This document shows, piece after piece, positions 27,032-34,374 of a stretch of DNA of 64,000 nt; within the stretch, counting starts at the first letter, position 1; every line of letters begins with the position of its first letter. The notes under the pieces were generated by a model that did not search any database, was not told the origin of the DNA, and saw nothing but the letters and a program-made list of their open reading frames with translations. The stretch covers positions 1-64,000 of the forward strand of contig JAHQVM010000119.1 in assembly GCA_019634365.1 (NCBI GenBank). Direction: 5' to 3'. The position numbers and the translations under genes are program-made. This DNA is from Flavobacteriaceae bacterium. GTDB lineage: Bacteria > Bacteroidota > Bacteroidia > Flavobacteriales > Flavobacteriaceae.

Positions 27032-28222
27032 TTAATTTAAAAATTCGAATATTCCTGCGGCTCCCTGACCGGTTCCCACGCACATGGTCACCATTCCGTA
27101 TTGCCCTTGCATATTGCGCTTGCGCATTTCGTCGAACAATTGAACCGAAAGCTTAGCACCGGTGCATCCCAATGGATGTCCTAAAGCAATGGCTCCACCA
27201 TTTACATTTACGATGTCTTGGTTCAAGTTCAATTCACGAATTACTGCCAAACTCTGAGATGCAAAAGCCTCGTTGAGCTCAATTAGATTGATGTCGTCCT
27301 GTTTTAACCCAGCTTGATCCAATGCCTTTGGGATAGCTTTTACAGGGCCAATTCCCATGATTCTGGGTTCTACACCGGCTGCTGCATAGTTCACCATTCT
27401 GGCGATGGGCTCCAGATTGAGTTCTTTTACCATGTCTTCGCTCATCACCAAAACGAACGCGGCGCCATCACTCATTTGGGAGGAGTTCCCTGCGGTAACA
27501 CTTCCACCTTGGGCAAATACGGGTCTCAGTTTTCCCAACGCCTCCATATTGGTCCCTTTTCTGGGGCCTTCATCTTTGGTTACGGTATAGGTTTTAGTTG
27601 CCTTCTTACCATTTTCATCAATGTATGTTTGTTCTACCTCAATAGGGACAATCTGATCCTGAAAACGATCCTCAGCCTGAGCTTTCAAAGCTTTCATATG
27701 ACTATTGTAGGCAAATTCATCCTGGTCTTCACGGGAAACCTTGAACTGGTTGGCTACAGCTTCCGCCGTATTTCCCATTCCCCAATAATAATCCTCGTGT
27801 CCAGATTTGATAAGGTCGTAGTTCAGTTCTGGTTTGAACCCCGTCATAGGCACGGAGCTCATACTTTCAGATCCACCGGCAATGATACAGTCGGCCATAC
27901 CTGCTTGAATCTTGGCCGTAGCAATACCAATGGTTTCCACTCCTGAAGAACAGAACCGATTTACGGTTACTCCCGGTACATCCACGATATCGAGGCCCAT
28001 TAATGAAATAAGCCGGGCCATGTTGAGCCCTTGAGATCCTTCTGGCATGGCATTACCCACGATGACATCGTCGATTCGTTTTTTATCCAATTGAGGAAGC
28101 TCTTTCATCATATGTTCAATCGTTTCGGCAGCCAATTCATCGGCCCTTTTGAAACGGAACACACCTCTTGGTGCTTTTCCAACGGCGGTTCTATATGCTT
28201 TTACTATATATGCTGTTTTCAT
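27032..28222 (-). CDS. fadA: acetyl-CoA acyltransferase (3-ketoacyl-CoA thiolase)
   Basis: 396 aa, full length for a thiolase. Nucleophile C91 lies in NRFCSSGVE, the active-site His in [16 protein letters not shown], and the second catalytic Cys in TMCVGTGQG near 384. It cleaves 3-ketoacyl-CoA with CoA in the last step of beta-oxidation. Gene order fadN-fadA-fadE matches the Bacillus subtilis fadNAE operon. A four-helix-bundle gene and its inverted-repeat flanks are inserted between fadN and fadA. Confidence 0.94.
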   Translation of the reverse strand: MKTAYIVKAYRTAVGKAPRGVFRFKRADELAAETIEHMMKELPQLDKKRIDDVIVGNAMPEGSQGLNMARLISLMGLDIVDVPGVTVNRFCSSGVETIGIATAKIQAGMADCIIAGGSESMSSVPMTGFKPELNYDLIKSGHEDYYWGMGNTAEAVANQFKVSREDQDEFAYNSHMKALKAQAEDRFQDQIVPIEVEQTYIDENGKKATKTYTVTKDEGPRKGTNMEALGKLRPVFAQGGSVTAGNSSQMSDGAAFVLVMSEDMVKELNLEPIARMVNYAAAGVEPRIMGIGPVKAIPKALDQAGLKQDDINLIELNEAFASQSLAVIRELNLNQDIVNVNGGAIALGHPLGCTGAKLSVQLFDEMRKRNMQGQYGMVTMCVGTGQGAAGIFEFLN

Positions 28223-28232
28223 GTTTCTTATA

Positions 28233-28660
28233 GTATTGAGTTAGTAGTATTGAGTATTGAGATTATCACTATAACTTTAACTGAAAAGAATAGTTCATCT
28301 TTTGTATTTCAATACATAAATCAATTATGGGTTTCACTTTATTTTTTTCTTTTAGGTCCAATTCTGTTAATAATATCAATTGCGTCTGCAACTCGTAGGC
28401 AGAACCATTTGCGATTCCTAGGAAATGCTTGAATTCATTATTCGAATTTCTTCCTGCCCCTTCAGCTATATTTGAAGGAATCGAAATTGCACTTCTTTTT
28501 ATTTGCGATATGAGTCCATATTTTTCGCTTTTGTCTACATTAGAAACCAATTCATAAACTTGCTTCACCAGTTTCATAGATTTTTGCCAGAGTATTAGGT
28601 TTTCAACTTTATGCATAAAATCTAAGTCTCAATACTCATATCTCATTACTCACTACTAAT
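28233..28660 (-). mobile_element. putative IVS-type insertion carrying a four-helix-bundle gene, with inverted-repeat flanks
   Basis: Two flanks of the four-helix gene are inverted repeats. On the 5' side of the message (28660-28624) the minus strand reads TTAGTAGT, 14 nt, then GAGTATTGAGA; the 3' flank (28233-28267) contains the reverse complement of TTAGTAGTATTGAGTATTGAGA. Blocks of 8 and 11 bases match exactly. The 5' arm reaches into the fadN stop codon and the 3' arm ends about 10 nt before the fadA start, so the unit exactly fills the junction. The boundaries and mobility are inference. Confidence 0.45.
28269..28616 (-). CDS. four-helix-bundle protein (23S rRNA IVS / S23 family)
   Basis: 115 aa, paralog of 11908-12276. 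The family motifs are in order: NLILWQKSMKLVKQVYEL, then YGLISQIKRSAISIPSNIAEGAGR over residues 33-56, then FLGIANGSAYELQTQL. It is encoded in the same direction as the fad operon, between fadN and fadA, with inverted-repeat flanks. The proposed role is nucleic-acid binding, by relation to Avd and IVS proteins; no enzymatic motif is visible. It has no evident link to fatty-acid metabolism. Confidence 0.9.
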   Translation of the reverse strand: MHKVENLILWQKSMKLVKQVYELVSNVDKSEKYGLISQIKRSAISIPSNIAEGAGRNSNNEFKHFLGIANGSAYELQTQLILLTELDLKEKNKVKPIIDLCIEIQKMNYSFQLKL

Positions 28661-31064
28661 TCCTAAGCGGCTTCCCTTTCTGAATCATATGTTGCAATCT
28701 TTCTAAGGTCTTGCGTTCACCACAAAGACTCAAGAAAGCCTCTCGCTCCAGATCCAATAAGTATTGCTCTGTTACCATAGTAGGTTCAGACAGATCTCCC
28801 CCTGCCATTACATAGGCTAGTTTATTGGCAATCTTCTTATCGTGCTCACTTATGTAGTTACTGGCTTCCATACTGTCGGTTCCTACTAGGAACATTCCCA
28901 GTGCTTGTTTTCCAAGGACTTTTACATCTTTGCGCTTAACAGGTTTGGTGTATCCCATATCTGCCATTTGTCTCGCCACCGCTTTGGCTGTGGCTATTTG
29001 CCGATCTTTATTCACTACAACAATGTCCTTTCCTTGCTTAAGAATGTCTAGGTCATAGGCTTCGTAAGCAGAAGTGGAAACTTTGGCCATACCTATGGTA
29101 AGAAAGTATTCTTGTAAACGGTTAAGCTCTACATCGTTTTTCTGAAAAGTATCACTGGCACGGAGCGCCATTTCCTTGGATCCTCCACCGCCAGGTATAA
29201 CACCTACACCAAATTCAACCAAACCGATATAGCTTTCGGCAGCTGCCACTACACGGTCGGCATGTAAGGTCATTTCACATCCTCCACCTAAGGTCATTCC
29301 GTGGGGAGCAACTATGGTTGGAATGGAAGAGTAGCGCAGTCGCATTACCGTGTCTTGGAAATACTTAACAGCCATGTTCAGTTCGTCATACTCCTGTTCT
29401 ACAGCCATCATAAAGATCATTCCAATGTTGGCTCCCACCGAGAAGTTAGCGCCTTGGTTTCCTATCACCAATCCTTCATAATCTGCTTCAGCTAGATCTA
29501 TGGCTTTATTCAGTCCGGCCAGTACATCTCCACCAATGCTATTCATTTTACTTTGGAATTCACAGTTTAATATACCGTCTCCCAAATCTTCAACCACAAC
29601 ACCACTGTTCTTGAATACTTCTTTGGACTTTCTAATGTTATCCAAAATGATGAAGGCATCCTGTCCAGGAATCTTCTCCTGTGATTTTTTCGGAATATCA
29701 TAAAAGTAAGAAGCTCCGTCCTTCACGGAATAGAAACTGCTATTCCCATCTGCTACCATTTCGGTTACCCAAGCGGCAGGTTCTTTATCGAGTGCTTTTA
29801 TTAATTCGATTCCTTTTTCAACCCCGATGGCATCCCAAATTTCGAAAGGGCCATGTTCCCAGCCAAAACCGGCTTTCATGGCATCATCAATTTTGTATAG
29901 CTCATCGGTAATTTCGGGGATGCGTTTGGAAACATAGGCGAACATGGCTCCAAAATTCTTGCGGTAGAATTCCCCGGCTTTGTCTTTTCCACCCGCCAAT
30001 ACCTTAAAACGATCGATTACTTTGTCGATACTTTTGGTCATTTCCAAGGTGGCAAAACTAGCTCTCTTTTTTCCTCTATATTCTAAGGTGTCCAAATCCA
30101 AGGATAGGATTTCGGACTTGCCATCATCTCCCTTTACTTTTTTATAGAATCCTTGTCCTGTTTTGCTCCCCAACCATTTGTTTTCCATCATTTTGCCAAT
30201 GAAGTCAGGTAGTTGGAACAAGTCGTGTTCCTCGTCATCGGGACAATTCTGATGGATTCCATTGGCAACGTGTACCAAAGTATCCAATCCCACGACATCG
30301 ACCGTTCGGAAGGTGGCCGATTTAGGGCGACCGATTACAGGCCCCGTTAATTTGTCCACTTCTTCAATAGTGAGTCCCATGTCCTTCACTTGATGGAAGA
30401 GACTTTGAATTCCGAAAATACCGATACGGTTCCCAATAAATGCTGGGGTATCCTTTGCTATTACAGAGGTTTTTCCCAAGAATTGTTCTCCGTAACCATT
30501 CAAGAAATCAAGTACTTCTTGGGCCGTGTCGGGTCCCGGAATGATTTCAAATAATTTGAGGTATCGCGGGGGATTAAAGAAATGCGTTCCGCAGAAGTGC
30601 TTCCTAAAATCTTCGCTTCTTCCTTCGTTCATGAATTTTATGGGAATCCCAGAGGTATTGGAAGTAATGAGTGTTCCCGGGGTTCGGTATTTTTCCAGAT
30701 TTTCAAAAACCTGTTGTTTAATATCCAAACGCTCTACAACCACTTCAATAATCCAATCGACATCAGCAACTTTGGCAATGTCATCTTCTAGGTTCCCTGT
30801 TGTGATTCTACTGGCGAAATCCTTGTGGTAAAGGGGTGCGGGTTTTGATTTAATGGAATTGGTAAGTGCTTCGTTTACCAATCGATTCCGAACTATTTTA
30901 TCCTCCAAAGACAATCCTTTGGCCTTTTCCTTTTCGTTGAGTTCTCTTGGAACTATGTCCAAAAGCAATACTTCAACCCCGATATTGGCGAAATGGCAAG
31001 CAATTCCACTTCCCATGATACCTGAGCCAATAACGGCTACCTTTTCAATTCTTCTTTTTGGCAT
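28656..31064 (-). CDS. fadN: 3-hydroxyacyl-CoA dehydrogenase/enoyl-CoA hydratase, FadN type
   Basis: 802 aa. The N-terminal NAD-binding domain (about 5-190) has VIGSGIMGSGIACHFA; the 3HCDH C-terminal domains run to about 410; an enoyl-CoA hydratase/crotonase domain follows (about 490-690; NQGANFSVGANIG and EFGVGVIPGGGGS), then a helical tail. This order (dehydrogenase first, hydratase second) is that of Bacillus FadN and the reverse of E. coli FadB. It hydrates enoyl-CoA and oxidises the 3-hydroxyacyl-CoA. The ATG overlaps the marR stop by one base (TAATG), so the regulator and enzyme are translationally coupled. Confidence 0.94.
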   Translation of the reverse strand: MPKRRIEKVAVIGSGIMGSGIACHFANIGVEVLLLDIVPRELNEKEKAKGLSLEDKIVRNRLVNEALTNSIKSKPAPLYHKDFASRITTGNLEDDIAKVADVDWIIEVVVERLDIKQQVFENLEKYRTPGTLITSNTSGIPIKFMNEGRSEDFRKHFCGTHFFNPPRYLKLFEIIPGPDTAQEVLDFLNGYGEQFLGKTSVIAKDTPAFIGNRIGIFGIQSLFHQVKDMGLTIEEVDKLTGPVIGRPKSATFRTVDVVGLDTLVHVANGIHQNCPDDEEHDLFQLPDFIGKMMENKWLGSKTGQGFYKKVKGDDGKSEILSLDLDTLEYRGKKRASFATLEMTKSIDKVIDRFKVLAGGKDKAGEFYRKNFGAMFAYVSKRIPEITDELYKIDDAMKAGFGWEHGPFEIWDAIGVEKGIELIKALDKEPAAWVTEMVADGNSSFYSVKDGASYFYDIPKKSQEKIPGQDAFIILDNIRKSKEVFKNSGVVVEDLGDGILNCEFQSKMNSIGGDVLAGLNKAIDLAEADYEGLVIGNQGANFSVGANIGMIFMMAVEQEYDELNMAVKYFQDTVMRLRYSSIPTIVAPHGMTLGGGCEMTLHADRVVAAAESYIGLVEFGVGVIPGGGGSKEMALRASDTFQKNDVELNRLQEYFLTIGMAKVSTSAYEAYDLDILKQGKDIVVVNKDRQIATAKAVARQMADMGYTKPVKRKDVKVLGKQALGMFLVGTDSMEASNYISEHDKKIANKLAYVMAGGDLSEPTMVTEQYLLDLEREAFLSLCGERKTLERLQHMIQKGKPLRN

Positions 31065-31546
31065 TATACGGTTTGTTTTTTTGTCGTGTATATTTTTTTG
31101 GATTGAATTAAATCCAATATGGTATTCGCTACATTTTTGAATGTCTGCAAGTCTTTATCAGAAACCTCTTCTCGTACCGCTTCGTCAAAACGCAGTACCA
31201 CCTGTTTCGAGAATTCACGCATTTCCACTCCAAAAGGGGTGAGGTGAATCAATACACCACGTCCATCTGCAGGGTTGGGCTTGCGTTGAATTAGCCCTTT
31301 CTCTTCCATGTTTTTTAAAGTACGGGACAAACTGGTTGCTTCCATACCCATTTTGGGCCCTAAAGCCGTAGAAGGCGTTCCTTCTTCTGGATCTATACTT
31401 ATAAGGGCAAACCCGGTGGCCATGGTGCTTTCTTTTTTTCCTGCTTCTTCGTTGTACATTTTTTGTACGGCCATCCAAGTGGCCCGAAGGATGTAGTCAA
31501 TGGTTTTTTCTTTCAAGGGGAATCTACTTTGAAATTGTTCCTCCAA
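31064..31546 (-). CDS. MarR family transcriptional regulator of the fad operon
   Basis: 160 aa as drawn, from a TTG at 31546. That TTG lies within a good -7 element (TATCTTTG, 31551-31544), so an internal start, perhaps the TTG at 31516 (giving KEKTIDYILRATW at the N-terminus), may be the real one. Winged-helix segments are visible: GPKMGMEATSLSRTLKNMEEKGLIQRK (recognition region, about 70-96) and a wing with the conserved D-x-R (PADGRGVLIHLT). It is the first gene of the beta-oxidation operon and probably an acyl-CoA- or fatty-acid-responsive repressor acting at the palindrome 31560-31577. FadR of Bacillus is a TetR protein, so the control logic differs even though the enzyme order is shared. 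Confidence 0.88.
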   Translation of the reverse strand: MEEQFQSRFPLKEKTIDYILRATWMAVQKMYNEEAGKKESTMATGFALISIDPEEGTPSTALGPKMGMEATSLSRTLKNMEEKGLIQRKPNPADGRGVLIHLTPFGVEMREFSKQVVLRFDEAVREEVSDKDLQTFKNVANTILDLIQSKKIYTTKKQTV

Positions 31547-31551
31547 AGATA
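31544..31551 (-). promoter_or_regulatory. -7 element of the fad operon promoter
   Basis: TATCTTTG on the minus strand matches TAnnTTTG exactly. The palindrome at 31560-31577 lies where the spacer and -33 element would be. No convincing TTTG is present at -33, as in promoters that are weak or controlled by an activator. Confidence 0.5.
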
Positions 31552-31559
31552 TGAAAAAA

Positions 31560-31577
31560 TATTATGCATGCATAATA
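31560..31577. promoter_or_regulatory. perfect 18-bp palindromic operator, probable MarR binding site
   Basis: TATTATGCATGCATAATA is its own reverse complement over all 18 bases. It lies 14-31 bp upstream of the annotated marR start and directly next to the -7 element. Size and symmetry fit a MarR-family dimer site, and autoregulation from such a position is usual in the family. Confidence 0.75.
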
Positions 31578-31630
31578 AATAATTGAAATTTATGCCGTGT
31601 TTATGTAAAATCTGAATGCTGTCTTAGAAT

Positions 31631-32596
31631 TTAATTGAGCAGGGACAACTTTTTCCAAGATTCGAAGAAGTCCTTGTCAAAGACCGATTCCTTGGTTTTG
31701 GGGTGTTTGAACCATTGCAGTTGTTTGGGACTAAGGTATTGCTGTGGGTTTTGTTTTAACCCCAACGCACTGTTTATTTTGGTTTTCTGAACTTCAGTTA
31801 GCGGAATATGCTTGAATCGGCTGTGCTGAATGAAATAGTCTTCATCCCTTTCCGACCATTGAAATTGGGTTTTGGCTATGGGATACATTTCATTGGCCTT
31901 GGCATAGGAGGCAAGCGCTTCTTCCGAAATTCTATCGGCATCATAAATCACGCGGACCACTTCAGAACGGTCCATAAAACCGGCCTGTGTAGCCAATACG
32001 CCTTCTTGGGAACCCAGCTTTTTCTCGCCGGTCCAAAAACAATACATTCTAAAGTGCTTCTCCTGAAGATTATGATCCGTGGTAGTGGTAAGTTCTTTTC
32101 CTAAAATTTTTACGTATTCCGGAATCGGATTTCCATAGTTTTCCAATGCCTTGATCATGGCATTGTACAATCCTTTGGCAGAATAGTCGCTGGCGACTCT
32201 TCGTACGATATTGTCCCCCTTTTCATTCACGATGCGAACCACGGGATTGTTCCAACTGGGTTCTTTATACTTGTTTAGGATTTTACGATCCTTTCCACCT
32301 TTATTATTGAAGATGGCCAAGGGAATGAACTCATTTTCTATCGCCTCTGTCATAAGGGGATGTGAAAGCACGTTATGGCCATAATTGCGACAGGTGGCAC
32401 ACCCGGGAACTTCCTGAAACAAAATGAGTACCGGTTTTCCTTCCTTCTTGGCCAATGCCAAAGCTGTCTCAAAATCACGGTGCCAGCTTACTCTCCCCAA
32501 TTCTTCATCTTGGTTCTGGGCATTGGTGCGCTCTTGCGCTGTTACAGGGAGCATAAGGAGCAGGAGTGCCAAAGGAAGGAATTTCGGTAGACTCAT
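31631..32596 (-). CDS. VPGUxxT-family thioredoxin-like protein with MsrA-like C-terminal half (Cys form)
   Basis: 321 aa. Signal peptide 1-20. The thioredoxin-like domain (about 35-155) carries the motif V63-P-G-C-A-T-C69 in place of VPGU-x-x-T, so the selenocysteine position of the family is cysteine here. The second half (about 180-240) resembles the N-terminal part of peptide methionine sulfoxide reductase A: MYCFWTGEKKLGSQEGVLATQAGF followed by EVVRVIYDADRISEEAL, with C186-F-W aligning on the MsrA catalytic CFW. The GYxGG and later MsrA motifs are not kept. A periplasmic redox or repair protein is likely; no partner is encoded adjacent. Confidence 0.8.
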   Translation of the reverse strand: MSLPKFLPLALLLLMLPVTAQERTNAQNQDEELGRVSWHRDFETALALAKKEGKPVLILFQEVPGCATCRNYGHNVLSHPLMTEAIENEFIPLAIFNNKGGKDRKILNKYKEPSWNNPVVRIVNEKGDNIVRRVASDYSAKGLYNAMIKALENYGNPIPEYVKILGKELTTTTDHNLQEKHFRMYCFWTGEKKLGSQEGVLATQAGFMDRSEVVRVIYDADRISEEALASYAKANEMYPIAKTQFQWSERDEDYFIQHSRFKHIPLTEVQKTKINSALGLKQNPQQYLSPKQLQWFKHPKTKESVFDKDFFESWKKLSLLN

Positions 32597-32668
32597 ATTT
32601 CAAAGTTTAGCAAATACTTAGGGTAAGTCTCCCTTTGGCTTCAACACTTACAGCTCGATTAAAATTTT

Positions 32669-33688
32669 TTAAATATCCATGGCTTCCTTTCGGGATTTTA
32701 TGTCCAGTTTGTTGTAGATACTGCTCACATGGGATTTTACCGTGCTTAATCCAATATTGAAGCTCTCCGAGATTTCCTTATTGGAACGTCCTAATTTTAT
32801 CTCCTCTAGAATCTTACGCTCTTGTACACTTAATTTCTGAATAGGATTGGGACCTTTTTTCCTTTTCCTTTTCAAGAATTGGTTGAGTGCGAATCCCATC
32901 ACAAAGAACCCAGTACCAATTAAGATGTACGTTAAGTAATCTGTATGGGACTGTTGCGGCAATTGAGCCCTGAAGTTTTTGAAATATAAGGAATTTTCCC
33001 CCCGCCATTTTTTTAGATAGTTCTCGTAATAAGGTTTGTTGATGGGGTAATTGGATTCGAATTTACTCCGGTGCAATGCATATAGGGATACCAAGGAATG
33101 GGAGCTTGTATCGGCTACAAAACGCAGTTTTTCATAGATGGCCTGTGTGACAAACTCTCCTTTTACCGAGGAACCTTCAAAATGGGTGCTATCCACATAG
33201 GTATATATGCGATCCACTTCCAAAAGCTCTTTGGAGGGGTCATATCCGTAAATCTCCACAGGGGTGAAGGGTGGATTGCCAGGGATATTTTCGATAAAGA
33301 TGGATGAGGTATTGTTGCCGACCACGAAAATGTGGTTTTCTTCGTTACCACCAATGATCAAGGAAGCTACTGGAGATTCCCTTTTGGATACGTGAATTCG
33401 ATACAATTGGTCTTCTTCAGAAAGATAATCTGTGGCAAATGAAAAATTTCCCAAGCTATCTAAATCCGCTTCAGAAATGATCATTTCATTAGACATGTGA
33501 TACATGTCGTTAAGGGTAGGAATGTGCGAAAGGTAAACGACTGGATCCCAAATGGAATCCAGCTTTAGTTTACCCCGAATACCTGGTGTGTGTTCAACTT
33601 GGGCCTGCCCCAGAACCGCGTGATGCAGCAACAGTGACAACCCAAGAAGGAAGAGGGATCGGTATGGTAGGTTAGCGGTGTTTTTCAT
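32669..33688 (-). CDS. membrane-anchored LuxR-type transcriptional regulator
   Basis: 339 aa. A signal or first membrane segment (about 9-28) is followed by a predicted periplasmic domain of about 220 residues with no recognised family, one transmembrane helix (about 252-271), a basic stretch (KRKRKK), and a C-terminal LuxR/GerE helix-turn-helix (about 283-339: LSVQERKILEEIKLGRSNKEISESF then IGLSTVKSHVSSIYNKLDI). A one-component transmembrane regulator able to couple a periplasmic signal to transcription. It starts 15 nt after the small secreted protein 33704-34168, which is likely in the same transcript. Confidence 0.85.
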   Translation of the reverse strand: MKNTANLPYRSLFLLGLSLLLHHAVLGQAQVEHTPGIRGKLKLDSIWDPVVYLSHIPTLNDMYHMSNEMIISEADLDSLGNFSFATDYLSEEDQLYRIHVSKRESPVASLIIGGNEENHIFVVGNNTSSIFIENIPGNPPFTPVEIYGYDPSKELLEVDRIYTYVDSTHFEGSSVKGEFVTQAIYEKLRFVADTSSHSLVSLYALHRSKFESNYPINKPYYENYLKKWRGENSLYFKNFRAQLPQQSHTDYLTYILIGTGFFVMGFALNQFLKRKRKKGPNPIQKLSVQERKILEEIKLGRSNKEISESFNIGLSTVKSHVSSIYNKLDIKSRKEAMDI

Positions 33689-33703
33689 AAGAAAGCAAAC
33701 GGC

Positions 33704-34168
33704 TTAAATATTGCTTGCTTGGTGCGAATGAATTTGAACTTTACCCGTTACATTTTTGGGTTTTAATTTTACTACCCAATCACCCTTCATGGGTTCTTTG
33801 AAGGTTTTGTTGATCTGACCACAAACCGTTTCTGAACTTTTCCCACTGCTGGACGAACTGGAGTTCAATTCACTTTCTACCGAAAAGTTCCCCTGTTTGT
33901 CACCATTGGGATTATAAATCTCCATAGTAAGTGCCCCCGAAGAGATATTACTGGAAACCCCAATATTAAGGCACATGACTTCATCGGTCACTGCAATGGT
34001 GATGGATTCGTTCTTCGAGCTGTCTTCCAGATCAATGGATTTACTGGTTTGAAAACTGGAACAACTGTGGTTCTTGTTGTGATTACTGTTGTGATTGCTT
34101 TGGGCAAACAAGCTGGGACTGCATCCCAAGAATAACATAACTACGATAATTCTGATTGATGTTTTCAT
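33704..34168 (-). CDS. small secreted protein of unknown function, upstream of the LuxR-type regulator
   Basis: 154 aa from the ATG at 34168; an upstream in-frame start at 34201 falls inside the -7 element and is rejected. Signal peptide 1-24 (ending LFAQ). The mature N-terminus is rich in His and Asn (SNHNSNHNKNHSCSS), followed by a beta-rich domain with two further Cys and a serine run (SSSSSS). The C-terminal KGDWVVKLKPKNVTGKVQIHSHQ resembles P-domain-like beta-sandwich endings, but I cannot name a family. Together with the adjacent membrane LuxR protein it may form a signalling pair. Confidence 0.75.
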   Translation of the reverse strand: MKTSIRIIVVMLFLGCSPSLFAQSNHNSNHNKNHSCSSFQTSKSIDLEDSSKNESITIAVTDEVMCLNIGVSSNISSGALTMEIYNPNGDKQGNFSVESELNSSSSSSGKSSETVCGQINKTFKEPMKGDWVVKLKPKNVTGKVQIHSHQASNI

Positions 34169-34198
34169 AAGTTTCAATTTTGATGAATACTGATGACA

Positions 34199-34230
34199 CA
34201 AATCTATTTTCAGTTGAAGGGTTTGCCAAA
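34199..34230 (-). promoter_or_regulatory. strong Bacteroidota promoter for the secreted protein/LuxR unit
   Basis: On the minus strand TTTG (34230-34227), 20 nt, TAGATTTG (34206-34199). Both elements match the consensus, with the same -7 element and spacing as the promoter at 266-297. The ATG at 34168 is 31 nt downstream. Confidence 0.78.
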
Positions 34231-34324
34231 TGAAAAGAGGTTGAAAAAAGAACGAAAAAAGTGCTAAAAACGTCTTAGCCCTTCTAAAATAAGGATAAAA
34301 GATAATATTTAATCAAAGCCCAAT

Positions 34325-34353
34325 AAAAAAAGGACAGCGAAAAAGCTGTCCCT
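34325..34353 (-). terminator. terminator of the acyl-CoA ligase gene
   Basis: On the minus strand GGACAGC pairs with GCTGTCC around TTTTTC (arms 34351-34345 and 34338-34332), followed by seven Ts. It starts about 20 nt after the stop codon. Confidence 0.9.
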
Positions 34354-34374
34354 TCTTAGTTAGTATTGGTTGGA

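Noticed and set aside
27314-27946. 210-aa plus-strand open frame opposite the fadA thiolase gene
   Set aside because: It lies wholly antisense to a thiolase with intact catalytic motifs. Its translation has no signature, its composition is that of a shadow frame, and no promoter is visible on that strand.
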